Assembly: GCA_022794255.1 (NCBI GenBank)
Contig: JAAWEL010000030.1
Span: 1 to 56,217 of the forward strand
Length of the DNA: 56,217 nt
DNA from: Lachnospiraceae bacterium
Lineage (GTDB): Bacteria; Bacillota; Clostridia; Lachnospirales; Lachnospiraceae
Direction of reading: 5' to 3'
Shown here piece after piece: positions 6,567 through 13,743 of this stretch; the stretch's first letter is position 1; every line of letters starts with the position of its first letter. Under the pieces are notes generated by a model that saw nothing but the letters and a program-made list of their open reading frames with translations, was not told the origin of the DNA and did no database searches. Both the position numbers and the translations under genes were made by a program.

Positions 6567-8480
6567 TCAGTCAAACGGAATCTCCAGCTGCTGGTAATCC
6601 ACCCTCATAAACCCGTCCGGATCAGTGTTATCATCATCGGCCGGGAGGGACAATTTTACATAGCTGGACCGGATTCCATATACCTTGGTCTGATGTACAT
6701 GCTTGCCCTGGGAATTTCGGACTAAGTACCCGTTTTTCGCCCACTGCTTGCTGACTGCCGTATAATCAAACCCGTTTTCATCCAGGAAATCCACCAGCAC
6801 ATCCTTGTTGACCACCAGACTTTCCGCACCGCTCTCTTCATTTTTCTCCGTCTTTCCCCACACTTCCCCCCTGTTAGAGGAATTGCTGTCCTTCGGATTC
6901 TCAAACCGAACCGGATTTTTTGCAGCCCAGTTAAGCACCATCTGATAAGCCCGCTCCGCCACATCCACCTCTTTCGTGCTCTGCAGGTACTTCCCGGCTT
7001 CCGAAACCGTAACCGGGTTTTCCCGCTCAAAAAACAGCTTTCCCGCAAGCTCATCCGCTAAGAGGATACAGGCCATTGCCATGGCCTGCTTGTCGGTGGT
7101 GTCCAGTCTGCAAAGCCCTTCAAACAGCTCACGGTACCTCTCCATCAGCGCTGCCGTTCCAGCCTCCTGGATGTACTCCACAAACTTTCTGCCGGCAAAT
7201 CCGTAATGCTCCTGCACGGCATTGCTGACCCAATGGCCGTCCTCCACCAGCCTTCCGTCAATGGCAATCTCAATGACCCGGTTTTTGGAGCCGCCTCCGG
7301 AGTTTGCCTTCGTGATCGGCTCTTCCCCGGTAAAAAGAAAGCTGTTCCTCCAAACCTTCGTTTCCTCCACGCCACCATGGATCCGGGCTCTCCCCCGGTC
7401 CACTCCTTCCGTGATCTGGTAAATCAATTGATCAAAATTCCCGTTCCATTTATCTTTAATCGTCTGCAGCTCATCGCCGGCAAACGGGATGCTGCACAAA
7501 AAGGCAGCGTGCCGCATAATGGCATTTTTCGTCATGTTCATGGTTTTAACCAGGCCGCCGATCTTTGGGTTTCCCCAGATGCTCATCGCCACCATCAGAG
7601 CCACGGTCTTAGAGGTACCGGATTCCCCCCAGACATGAAATACAAAGGGGAGGATCCGGAGCTGCTCGATCAGCACAGAAGCAAAGCTGGCATCCATCAT
7701 CAGCCGGAGCTGGCGGTTTTTGCGCAGACCGACACACAGCTCCTTCCATGCTTCAAAGTCTCCGTGTTCACCAATATTTTTAAATACGGATTCATATTCT
7801 GGATCCCCTTCATAGCGGATATCCGCCTCATAAGGGGTAAACTCCGTCCCGACCCATCCCAAACGGTTAATCGATCTCTTAGGCTTTAAAGCGACCGGAT
7901 TATAGCCTACACAGTCACTGATATACCGTACCAGCTCCTTAGCATTATCTGAAGTCACTTCAATCCCATACTGGCTCAAAGCATCCACGATCTTGTTTGT
8001 ATTGGCACAGACACTTCGGCCGACTGTGATACTCTGCCAAGTGGCGGACTTATAGTAAGCCAGAGTAATTCTTTCCTCTGACGTATCCACATTTTTTAAT
8101 ATTTCCACCGGCATAACCGGATGGCTACATGCATGAAGCACTACGGGCTGAAAGCTTCTATCGTAGCGATTCATTCGTATTCCAAAATCCGTTGCCGTCC
8201 ACTCCCCACAGTTTAATTCCAATGGTTGGTCTGTGAACGCAGTTTTGTTTCCTTTCTGTTTCATGCGCTGCAGATAATCCATCTGGTACTCTTTAAACAG
8301 ATTGTTGAACTCTGTGATCCTTTTTAGCTTCCTGGCAGCGTTCCTTAAGGCTTCTATGTATTTCCGCTGCTCCACCCGGTCATTGATTTCAAAAATAGCA
8401 TAGAAAATATCATCTGGTAACGGCTCTTCCCTCCTGAGGGCTAACATACCAGTCAGCAATTCGTCTCTCGATTTCTCCAA
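6567..8480 (-). CDS. DUF927-domain phage replicative helicase/primase-associated ATPase
   Basis: A 637-residue protein with the DUF927 helicase core. It has Walker A GESGTSKT (285-292), a Walker B-like FAGDELQT with Asp336 and Glu337, and a sensor-like NSFLFTGEEPITKANSGG near 385-405. Residues 90-215 form the N-terminal part common to the family, and the last 110 residues probably form a winged-helix end. The start is uncertain: TTG at 8480 overlaps the primase gene by 71 bases, while the ATG at 8447 would overlap by 38, and neither has a strong ribosome binding site. Together with the zinc-finger primase it forms the phage priming and unwinding set, and its stop lies five bases from the last iteron. 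Confidence 0.85.
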   Translation of the reverse strand: MEKSRDELLTGMLALRREEPLPDDIFYAIFEINDRVEQRKYIEALRNAARKLKRITEFNNLFKEYQMDYLQRMKQKGNKTAFTDQPLELNCGEWTATDFGIRMNRYDRSFQPVVLHACSHPVMPVEILKNVDTSEERITLAYYKSATWQSITVGRSVCANTNKIVDALSQYGIEVTSDNAKELVRYISDCVGYNPVALKPKRSINRLGWVGTEFTPYEADIRYEGDPEYESVFKNIGEHGDFEAWKELCVGLRKNRQLRLMMDASFASVLIEQLRILPFVFHVWGESGTSKTVALMVAMSIWGNPKIGGLVKTMNMTKNAIMRHAAFLCSIPFAGDELQTIKDKWNGNFDQLIYQITEGVDRGRARIHGGVEETKVWRNSFLFTGEEPITKANSGGGSKNRVIEIAIDGRLVEDGHWVSNAVQEHYGFAGRKFVEYIQEAGTAALMERYRELFEGLCRLDTTDKQAMAMACILLADELAGKLFFERENPVTVSEAGKYLQSTKEVDVAERAYQMVLNWAAKNPVRFENPKDSNSSNRGEVWGKTEKNEESGAESLVVNKDVLVDFLDENGFDYTAVSKQWAKNGYLVRNSQGKHVHQTKVYGIRSSYVKLSLPADDDNTDPDGFMRVDYQQLEIPFD

Positions 8481-9045
8481 TCCATTTCACCGCCTTTTTG
8501 TCTTTCCGCACGCTTTCCCCACAGGAGTCCAGACACTCCAACAAATACTCCACATAATCCAGCATCTGGATCCCCTCATCAAAATGGGGGCTTCCCGGGT
8601 TCCTCCTAGCCTCACACAACAGGATCCGATACATTTTCAGATAAAGCTCCGACCTTTTCACAAAGGCTGTCAACTCCTGGCGGTATTTAATCGCCAGTGC
8701 AGCCTCCCTTTTCCCCCGGTATGTAGTGGGTTCCTGGACCGGAACCTGAAATGCTGCAGCAAGCCTCTTTGCCGCCTCGTGATTCCGAATTCCGTAATAT
8801 CGGGCCACCAGACTGATCTGATCCCCTCCCACACCGCAGGCAAAACAATAAAACCCTTTCCCGTTTGGGTAGAGCTTCATGCTGGGATTTTTATCCTGGT
8901 GGAAGGGGCAGCGGCAGAGCCCTTTTGCCCCTTCCTTTAGCCCGCAATACCAGGCCGCCTGCTGGATCGTCACCGCCTCTTTTACCTTCCGGTACAGTCC
9001 CGAATCCGCATCATAAGAACGGTATGCCATTGTCACCGATTCCAT
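8410..9045 (-). CDS. CHC2 zinc-finger primase-like protein
   Basis: A 211-residue protein with the DnaG-type zinc-binding domain at residues 20-95: CPFH (46-49) and CFAC (67-70) provide the Cys-x2-His and Cys-x2-Cys ligands, with NPSMKLYPNGKGFYCFACG around them. There is no TOPRIM domain, so by itself it is only the template-recognising part of a primase; catalysis would need a partner. Its overlap with the DUF927 gene suggests the two work together. ATG at 9030 (GGTGA six bases upstream) is an alternative start. Confidence 0.82.
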   Translation of the reverse strand: MESVTMAYRSYDADSGLYRKVKEAVTIQQAAWYCGLKEGAKGLCRCPFHQDKNPSMKLYPNGKGFYCFACGVGGDQISLVARYYGIRNHEAAKRLAAAFQVPVQEPTTYRGKREAALAIKYRQELTAFVKRSELYLKMYRILLCEARRNPGSPHFDEGIQMLDYVEYLLECLDSCGESVRKDKKAVKWIGEIERRIADWYVSPQEGRAVTR

Positions 9046-9625
9046 CCGGAATATTCATAAAGCCATCCCCTACAAAGGACGGTGTTTCCGCTTGTGCCGG
9101 ATCTGGGCGGGTGTCCTGGGTCTCCGGGAGTAAACTGTCTTCTGGTATTTCAGCCTCTGCCAGACTCGCCACGCTCCGGATTCGGTACAGCTCTGTAATA
9201 ATTGGACGGCTTCCATCGTCCTTCTGATACTGGCGGCGCCAAAAAATCCCCCCAAAACGTTTTCCTTTCAGTGTCGCCTCGTTCTTTTCCTTGTCCCAGG
9301 GAAAGATGAAATTATTGGACCGCTCGATGGATGTGATGATCCCCTTCAGCCAGGGCGTCCCTTTCCCGTCCATGTTCTGCTTAAACACACCGCGCCATTT
9401 GGCCTCCGATGGATTCTGTGACTTGTCCGCATCAAACATCTTCTGGTAAAAATCCTTATATTCCCCTTCCGCAATATCGTACAGGATCACAAACTGCTCA
9501 TTCCCGTTCTTGGAATTCATTGTCGCTACCTGTTTGATTACACATACATATTTTCCCTTCGGAAGTTGCTGGAACTCGCCGGTATAGGCCGGCGCTTCAT
9601 CGTACCCGCTTGGTTTTCGGATCAT
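9011..9625 (-). CDS. DUF669-family phage protein with SSB-like tail
   Basis: A 204-residue protein of the DUF669 type (LPKGKYVCVIKQVATMNSKN and VILYDIAEGEYKDFY near the N-terminus, then GTPWLKGIITSIERSN and KGKRFGGIFWRRQY). Family members sit in phage replication modules and are thought to bind single-stranded DNA. The last 40 residues are acidic and Pro-rich and end DGIGDNGIPFL, close to the partner-binding tip of SSB proteins. It starts with ATG after GGAGGAG and overlaps the upstream ATPase by four bases and the primase by 35. Confidence 0.75.
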   Translation of the reverse strand: MIRKPSGYDEAPAYTGEFQQLPKGKYVCVIKQVATMNSKNGNEQFVILYDIAEGEYKDFYQKMFDADKSQNPSEAKWRGVFKQNMDGKGTPWLKGIITSIERSNNFIFPWDKEKNEATLKGKRFGGIFWRRQYQKDDGSRPIITELYRIRSVASLAEAEIPEDSLLPETQDTRPDPAQAETPSFVGDGFMNIPDGIGDNGIPFL

Positions 9626-10278
9626 GCTGTTTTCTCCTCCTGCTTGTTTTTTGGATTCTCAATTCCATAGTATTCCCGGATCACACGGTCAACCATCATT
9701 AGATCATTATCAATCTCCAGGCTCTCAAACATCCCCATAGGGGATTTGCTTACAGCCCCGTTGGCCGACTGGGTGATAAAGCGATGGTCTTCCCCATCCA
9801 GGATGCACCGGAGAACAATGGTGAACATTCCCTCTACACATACCTTCTCATCCAAAAGCTTGCCAATGGTCTTTGGTTTCACGTCCCCGGTATCATCCTT
9901 GTCCTCATGCATCATAAAGTATACAACCCAGTCCTCCGGCATGGAGACCACAAACTGGATCAGGCTCCAGAACCGGTCTCCCAGATCATTATAAAGGCTG
10001 AAAACCCCGTTTCCCTTCCCCGCGTTACTGTGGCCCCGCATAAACTGGTTTGTGATCAGATAGCCGGCATCGTCAATCACAACTGACTTCTGCTGGCATC
10101 CCTTCAATGCTGTTGTGATTTTTGTATAGTCATCCGTCTGTACGGATGGAATCCGTCCTTTAAACGGGAGCGGTTTTTTCAGTACGTTAATAAGGGCAAA
10201 ATCCTTCCCTACGCAATTTCTCATGCTGGCGCTCTTCCCGGACCCACTCCGGCCGATTATCAATACCGGTACTGCCAT
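9622..10278 (-). CDS. Sak4-like phage recombination ATPase (AAA_24)
   Basis: A 218-residue RecA-fold ATPase: Walker A GRSGSGKS (9-16), Walker B SVVIDDAGYLI (about 65-75), and a conserved His/Glu segment FMMHEDKDDTG. This is the pattern of Sak4-type single-strand annealing or recombination ATPases of siphophages, usually encoded beside a DUF669 or SSB protein, as here. It probably loads on SSB-coated DNA during replication-linked recombination. The start ATG follows AAAGGAG. A RecA/RadA-like role rather than annealing cannot be excluded. Confidence 0.8.
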   Translation of the reverse strand: MAVPVLIIGRSGSGKSASMRNCVGKDFALINVLKKPLPFKGRIPSVQTDDYTKITTALKGCQQKSVVIDDAGYLITNQFMRGHSNAGKGNGVFSLYNDLGDRFWSLIQFVVSMPEDWVVYFMMHEDKDDTGDVKPKTIGKLLDEKVCVEGMFTIVLRCILDGEDHRFITQSANGAVSKSPMGMFESLEIDNDLMMVDRVIREYYGIENPKNKQEEKTA

Positions 10279-10307
10279 AAGTCATCGCTCCTTTCCTCTT
10301 CTCTGGT

Positions 10308-11003
10308 TTAGTAGGGCAGGCCGTCCTCTTCCGGTTCCGAATCTCCGGCTTCTCCTGCCCCGCGTTCTTCTCTGCCCTTCCAAAGCCAATCCTCTTCCGA
10401 AAAATCCAGTTCCCTCAGCCTGGGGAAAAGGACTTCTCTGCTCTTTTTCCCAGGGTTTACACTGCAGACCCAGTAAATCGTGGTCTGGTTTTTGAAATAC
10501 AGGATATCCATATCTTTCCCGATACGGCGAAGGCTTGGCTGTCCCGGCATACTCTCTATATCTGTCAATTCCTTAGGGGAGAGCATGTGGTCGGTCCACG
10601 CCCGGCTTATGGCCAGATATCCTTTATCACTCTCTCTTTGATAAACCCGGTATTCATGAGGCCATATAGACAGGATCAACGGCGTTTCCTTCGCGCTGTC
10701 CTTCGCCTTCTTCCAGTCCGTATAAGGATCCGGATAATCCCATGTGCTGGAATAAGTGATCCCGGTGTCCGGGTCGATCTGGTAAGCGTGGCAACTGCCC
10801 CGTTCCGGGATTTCCCCAACCAGCTCCATGATTGCTGCCTTAAACCGGTTTACAGCCGCATCCTCGTCTACCTTAAGCCCCCAGGAATCCGAGTAGACTA
10901 AATAATAACTGCCCAGATCGGTCTCTATAAATCCGATGGCCAGGCTCTGTCTTTTTAAGCTGGCCTTCATAAGCTTTTTTAATTCCCCTGTTTTTAAGAA
11001 CAT
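10308..11003 (-). CDS. Phage replication-region protein, unknown function
   Basis: A 231-residue protein with no family I recognise. It starts at 11003 after GGAGGAAGC. The sequence is mixed alpha/beta with many aromatic residues (YYLVYSDSWGLKVDEDAA, TYSSTWDYPDPYTDW). The C-terminal 40 residues are very acidic and end EPEEDGLPY, an acidic-hydrophobic tail like that of the DUF669 protein two genes downstream. Its place between the Gp157-like and Sak4-like genes suggests a recombination or replication accessory role. Confidence 0.6.
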   Translation of the reverse strand: MFLKTGELKKLMKASLKRQSLAIGFIETDLGSYYLVYSDSWGLKVDEDAAVNRFKAAIMELVGEIPERGSCHAYQIDPDTGITYSSTWDYPDPYTDWKKAKDSAKETPLILSIWPHEYRVYQRESDKGYLAISRAWTDHMLSPKELTDIESMPGQPSLRRIGKDMDILYFKNQTTIYWVCSVNPGKKSREVLFPRLRELDFSEEDWLWKGREERGAGEAGDSEPEEDGLPY

Positions 11004-11230
11004 GCTTCCTCCTCTCCTTCTGGAGGCACAGACAAAGCCCCTTCGGCCTCCCGCAGCTTCTGGTTCACCTTCTGGCTTTCCTCTATCCCATATCGGATCA
11101 TCCCCAGGACAATCTCCATCTCTTCATAGGTGAGATGCCAGGCCCCGGAGATCATCTGCTTCGTCACTTTGCTTGCCAGATCAGCCAAGGTTCCCATTCG
11201 GTACGGCGTAATCCCCATCCATTCTTCCAT
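10994..11230 (-). CDS. Small helical phage protein, unknown function
   Basis: A 78-residue protein. The ATG at 11230 shares its first base with the end of the Gp157-like gene and has GAGGA eight bases upstream, so it is preferred over a start 15 codons earlier. The protein is mostly helical (LADLASKVTKQM, MEIVLGMIRYGIEESQK) with an acidic end. No family is recognised. It overlaps the next gene by 10 bases. Confidence 0.6.
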   Translation of the reverse strand: MEEWMGITPYRMGTLADLASKVTKQMISGAWHLTYEEMEIVLGMIRYGIEESQKVNQKLREAEGALSVPPEGEEEACS

Positions 11231-11733
11231 CAGCGAATCCTCAGACTTTCCCCGCGTGGCTCCAGATGGGCCCAATCCACCTGCTTTTCTTCCAGAAGCT
11301 TACGGATAGCCTCATTATTCGGTATCGGATCCTGCTGAATTAGAAACCGCCCAGGAATATCATCGATCAGTCCATCAATAACAAGCGGCTGAAGCCCGCC
11401 GTTTTTCTGGATATTGAAGCTGAACAGAGCCGTTTTAAACTTTGTTTTCCCGATTGCCCGCATGTTGGCCTCCAAGTTGTCCTTAAGCCACTGGGAACGG
11501 ATTTTCAGGGCATTACGCCGGGCGTTCAGACGAAGCTCCTCTTCTTTGAGGGCTTCCATGTCCGCTTTCATCCCCGTAAGGATTTTGGCATATCCGTCCG
11601 CCTTGTCCTCAATCTCACCCCACAGCCCTTCCATTGTGTCCTGGACCGTCTGCTCGTCCACCTCCGGGTCATATACCATATCCATGAGGATCTGGTAGCT
11701 CTCTGTCAGTTCATACAAGGATCTTTTTTTCAT
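11230..11733 (-). CDS. Siphovirus Gp157-like protein
   Basis: A 167-residue protein of the Gp157 family first noted in Streptococcus phages. Residues 1-110 form a long helical hairpin (LYELTESYQILMDMV, then EELRLNARRNALKIRSQWLK), followed by a small beta region with KFKTALFSFNIQKNGG and a C-terminal segment PNNEAIRKLLEEKQVDWAHL. In the family this gene sits beside Sak/Sak4 and SSB-like genes, as here; the role is unknown, though one member was linked to phage resistance. The start at 11733 has GGAGG nine bases upstream; an earlier in-frame ATG adds 14 unlikely residues. Confidence 0.8.
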   Translation of the reverse strand: MKKRSLYELTESYQILMDMVYDPEVDEQTVQDTMEGLWGEIEDKADGYAKILTGMKADMEALKEEELRLNARRNALKIRSQWLKDNLEANMRAIGKTKFKTALFSFNIQKNGGLQPLVIDGLIDDIPGRFLIQQDPIPNNEAIRKLLEEKQVDWAHLEPRGESLRIR

Positions 11734-11784
11734 CTTGACATTTCCTCCAATCTCCCCCATAATAGGGGTATTCATATGTTTTTA

Positions 11785-12057
11785 TCATCCGGATTCCCCG
11801 GCAGCGCCTACTGCCAGGGTTTCTTCCTGTTCTGACGCCAGCCGGTTTAAATAAGGGTCAATTGCCCCGCATACCAGCTCGTCCGCCAGGTTATAGGTCC
11901 TAAGATCGCATTTCATGCGGTGGTAATTCCGCTTGCGCCTTGCTTCCTGTTCCATCAGCCTTACCGCATCCTCCCGGAGGGCAAACTCGGACTCCATGCC
12001 GTTCTCCAGGATTACAATGCCGGACAGATACCGCACAGGTGCCTCACCGCCTCCCAT
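11785..12057 (-). CDS. Small phage protein, unknown function
   Basis: A 90-residue protein, acidic at the start and basic in the middle (ALREDAVRLMEQEARRKRNY). It overlaps the 3' end of the preceding small gene by 14 bases and leaves a 51-base gap to the Gp157-like gene. No family is recognised. It reads as a helical DNA- or protein-binding accessory factor, but nothing beyond composition supports that. Confidence 0.5.
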   Translation of the reverse strand: MGGGEAPVRYLSGIVILENGMESEFALREDAVRLMEQEARRKRNYHRMKCDLRTYNLADELVCGAIDPYLNRLASEQEETLAVGAAGESG

Positions 12058-12169
12058 GTCTGTCCACCCCCGTCATCCTCTTCCGGTAAGCCAGGAGCCG
12101 GACCTGCTGCCGGTGGGCCGCCTGACCGCTATGTACCCGCTCAAACTCCACAACCTGCTTCTTTGCCAT
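12044..12169 (-). CDS. Very small basic phage protein
   Basis: A 41-residue protein begins at the ATG at 12169, eight bases after AGGAGG. The longer in-frame start at 12355 is rejected because the first 62 residues read the complement of a better small gene (12184-12339) in another frame. The product is rich in Arg, Gln and His (FERVHSGQAAHRQQVRLLAY). Function unknown. Confidence 0.45.
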   Translation of the reverse strand: MAKKQVVEFERVHSGQAAHRQQVRLLAYRKRMTGVDRHGRR

Positions 12170-12183
12170 ATGGCTTCCTCCTC

Positions 12184-12339
12184 TCACGAAACAACCGCTA
12201 TCCCAAAACTGACCACCAGAATTATGCAGGCAAATCCCAGCGCAATCACCAGATGCTCCAGCAGCCGGATATACCGGGCCTGTTTCTGGCCGGGGGTCAG
12301 GTAGACCTTCCCGGGCGGCATAAATCTTAAATCTCTCAT
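12184..12339 (-). CDS. Small single-pass membrane protein of the phage
   Basis: A 51-residue reading frame too short for most gene callers. It starts with ATG at 12339 five bases after AAGGAGG. The first 28 residues are polar and basic (RDLRFMPPGKVYLTPGQKQ), and the last 22 form one hydrophobic helix beginning LVIALGFACIILVVSF. The gene fits exactly between the XRE-like gene upstream (12 bases away) and the 41-residue gene downstream. It is an early lytic gene; a role at the membrane such as superinfection exclusion is only a guess. Confidence 0.55.
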   Translation of the reverse strand: MRDLRFMPPGKVYLTPGQKQARYIRLLEHLVIALGFACIILVVSFGIAVVS

Positions 12340-12351
12340 GGTTCCTCCTTT

Positions 12352-12600
12352 TCATCCGTATTTTTCTCTCTTTACAAACCGAATATCATATCCGGCAAGG
12401 TCAAGAAGCAAAAACAAGTCGCAAAATCGTATTTTAGGAAATAGGCCCTGGTTACGCTTGCACTTGACACTATCTGCTTTTATTCCGTTTTCCCCTATAT
12501 ACTTACCAATTTCTTTATCTGTCCAACCTTTTCGTGCTTTTAACTCAGCAAAAATGACATTTATATCTTCATGCGCCTGTTGATACGGGGTCTTTTTCAT
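12352..12600 (-). CDS. Helix-turn-helix (XRE-like) phage regulator
   Basis: An 82-residue protein whose middle, LKARKGWTDKEIGKYIGENG followed by IKADSVKCKRN, has the spacing of a helix-turn-helix. The C-terminal part LFLLLDLAGYDIRF resembles the last helices of small Cro-like proteins that track a hydrophobic core. The ATG at 12600 follows AGAGGTGAG. It lies in the early operon after the putative membrane coiled-coil gene and might tune early expression. No family name is certain. Confidence 0.6.
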   Translation of the reverse strand: MKKTPYQQAHEDINVIFAELKARKGWTDKEIGKYIGENGIKADSVKCKRNQGLFPKIRFCDLFLLLDLAGYDIRFVKREKYG

Positions 12601-12691
12601 ATTCTCACCTCTTTTCCCCCTACGAAATCTCTAGGGTCAACTTCCAAAAACTTACACACCAATAATGCTTCATCTTCCTCTCAGGCTAAAG

Positions 12692-12955
12692 CTATTGAAG
12701 CACTTCGAGAAGCTGTCGAAGCACAGTCTGAAGCTGTTGAAGCTCAATCCCAAGCTCTTGACGCACAGGCTCAAGCTGTCGAAACACTTCGAGAAGCTGC
12801 TGATTCATCTCAACAATCTGATGACAATACGAATAAATCCGAAAGTATTGAATATAATGAGCTACCATGAATACAGTAAAAAATCCTACCGTAATCAGGT
12901 AACACCACCGTAAGGTTTGTACCTGATTACGTAATTTTTTAATTTCATTTTCCGT
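12692..12955 (-). CDS. Membrane-anchored coiled-coil protein with apparent ACG start
   Basis: A frame of 87 codons has a hydrophobic helix near residues 17-38 (CYLITVGFFTVFMVAHYI) and then a strong Leu/Gln/Glu heptad pattern (NQQLLEVFRQLEPVRQELG, ELQQLQTVLRQLLEVLQ). An ideal GGAGGTGA (12963-12970) stands ten bases before the codon ACG at 12955-12953, followed by codons for Glu-Asn-Glu-Ile-Lys-Lys. There is no ATG until residue 30, inside the membrane helix. Either ACG is used as a start or an ATG was lost by a T-to-C change. The opposite strand can also encode a repeat-rich peptide, but without start signals. Confidence 0.5.
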   Translation of the reverse strand, partial: TENEIKKLRNQVQTLRWCYLITVGFFTVFMVAHYIQYFRIYSYCHQIVEMNQQLLEVFRQLEPVRQELGIELQQLQTVLRQLLEVLQ

Positions 12956-13078
12956 TTTCCCCTCACCTCCCTTCCATCTGGTAATCTGGGCTTGAGAAAT
13001 TTCAAAATTTTTTTACATTTGTTTTTTGTGACATGATAAAATCATTTAATGCTATGGCAATATTCAGGACGATGACAT

Positions 13079-13279
13079 ATGCTGAACTGCATGGCAACAT
13101 GCAGAAGCACGGATAAAAAGCCGTGTGATAACATATTGGAAGAACCGACATTCACGCAACTCGTAAACAAGTCATTTTCTGATATTCTAGGAGGTAACAG
13201 TATTACGAACACGTTAGTAAAACAGCATGATACATTTACCCGCATGGCCGAAGCAAATCACGAACACCCTGCATCCTGA
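13079..13279 (+). CDS. Small hypothetical protein, plus strand
   Basis: A 66-residue frame (begins MLNCMATCRSTDKKPCDN; later FTQLVNKSFSDILGGNSI) with a modest AGGAC about 11 bases before the ATG and a hairpin terminator 18 bases after the stop. It runs against the early operon. Three Cys lie in the first 17 residues. No family is recognised. An overlapping minus-strand frame (13042-13245) is less protein-like. Treat as plausible rather than established. Confidence 0.35.
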   Translation: MLNCMATCRSTDKKPCDNILEEPTFTQLVNKSFSDILGGNSITNTLVKQHDTFTRMAEANHEHPAS

Positions 13280-13296
13280 ATATTGTCAATATACAA

Positions 13297-13320
13297 AGCT
13301 GCTGGCTTGCTCCGGCAGCT
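13297..13320 (+). terminator. Hairpin terminator, probably for the plus-strand small gene
   Basis: The arms AGCTGCTGG and CCGGCAGCT pair around a six-base loop (one G-T pair) and are followed by CTATTTTAT. It lies between the 13079-13279 frame and the Cro-like gene. On the minus strand the tail is weaker, so readthrough of the early operon is expected. Confidence 0.5.
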
Positions 13321-13341
13321 CTATTTTATCTCACCACCTCC

Positions 13342-13524
13342 TTATGAAATCAGTTGATTGATGTCTACCTTTAGGTAATCAGCGACTTTTTTCAAATTTG
13401 TCAGATTAGGACTAGAATCTTTCCACCCTCTTATTGTTGCATTTCCAAGCCCACATTCTTTTTCTAAGCGTGCAATACTTACATTTCTTTCCTTGCAAAG
13501 CAAAGAAATGGCATCAAAAAGCAA
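13342..13524 (-). CDS. Cro-like XRE regulator, first gene of the lytic operon
   Basis: A 60-residue helix-turn-helix protein (ISLLCKERNVSIARLEKECG, then NATIRGWKDSSPNLTNLKKV). The start is TTG at 13524, seven bases after AAGGAGGT. It is the first gene read from the leftward consensus promoter at 13673-13701 and so occupies the position of cro. It resembles the N-terminal domain of the repressor at 13744 (the same spacing of VSIARLEKECG and IPISKLEKDCK), which suggests that both read the same operators. Confidence 0.8.
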   Translation of the reverse strand: MLFDAISLLCKERNVSIARLEKECGLGNATIRGWKDSSPNLTNLKKVADYLKVDINQLIS

Positions 13525-13567
13525 ATTATACCTCCTTTCTAATTTAGAAAAAAATCTAATTTTAGTA

Positions 13568-13596
13568 TTGACAATTGTTAGAAATTATTCTAAAAT
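13568..13596 (+). promoter_or_regulatory. Rightward lysogeny promoter (repressor transcript)
   Basis: TTGACA (13568-13573), a 17-base spacer and TAAAAT (13591-13596) form a near-consensus sigma-A promoter reading toward the ImmR-like gene. Transcription should start near 13603, giving a leader of about 140 bases. Operator O2 overlaps the spacer, so repressor binding would shut the promoter off. Confidence 0.75.
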
Positions 13597-13672
13597 GAAA
13601 GCACCACCAATCATCGAGAATAACTTCTAACAATCATTTTATGTTTTAGACTTATCTCTAAAACATAATCCC

Positions 13673-13701
13673 ATTATAAGGAGTTATCTCTCATTTGTCA
13701 A
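13673..13701 (-). promoter_or_regulatory. Leftward lytic promoter (Cro-like operon)
   Basis: On the minus strand TTGACA (13701-13696), 17 bases and TATAAT (13678-13673) match consensus exactly. Transcription should start near 13666, inside operator O3, and read into the Cro-like gene and the replication operon. It faces the repressor promoter, with start points about 60 bases apart. Confidence 0.8.
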
Positions 13702-13743
13702 GCATATTTTTAGACTTTTTCCTAAAATTAGTGAGAGGTAAGT

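Larger units (their letters stand above)
13544..13725. promoter_or_regulatory. Four matching operators in the immunity region (TTAGA-N6-TCTAA)
   Basis: The dyad TTAGA-N6-TCTAA occurs at 13544-13559 (O1), 13578-13593 (O2) and 13646-13661 (O3), with a one-mismatch copy at 13710-13725 (O4). O3 is extended to a perfect 10-bp-arm palindrome over 13641-13666. O1 lies upstream of the rightward promoter, O2 fills the space between its -35 and -10, O3 covers the start point of the leftward promoter, and O4 lies just upstream of the leftward -35. This is the layout of a repressor/Cro switch region. Confidence 0.8.

Noticed and set aside
12571..12870. Plus-strand frame with Glu-Ala-Gln repeats that looks like a coiled coil
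   Set aside because: It starts inside the opposite-strand XRE gene without a ribosome binding site, while the complementary minus-strand frame has an ideal ribosome binding site and a membrane helix. The repeat reads as a coiled coil on both strands, so composition alone does not decide.
12930..12955. A AAA AAT slippery heptamer that could allow -1 frameshifting from the ATG at 12937 into the coiled-coil frame
   Set aside because: The ATG in question stands about 16 bases from the GGAGG, whereas the ACG in the final frame is well spaced. No stimulatory structure is evident, so a changed start codon is simpler.
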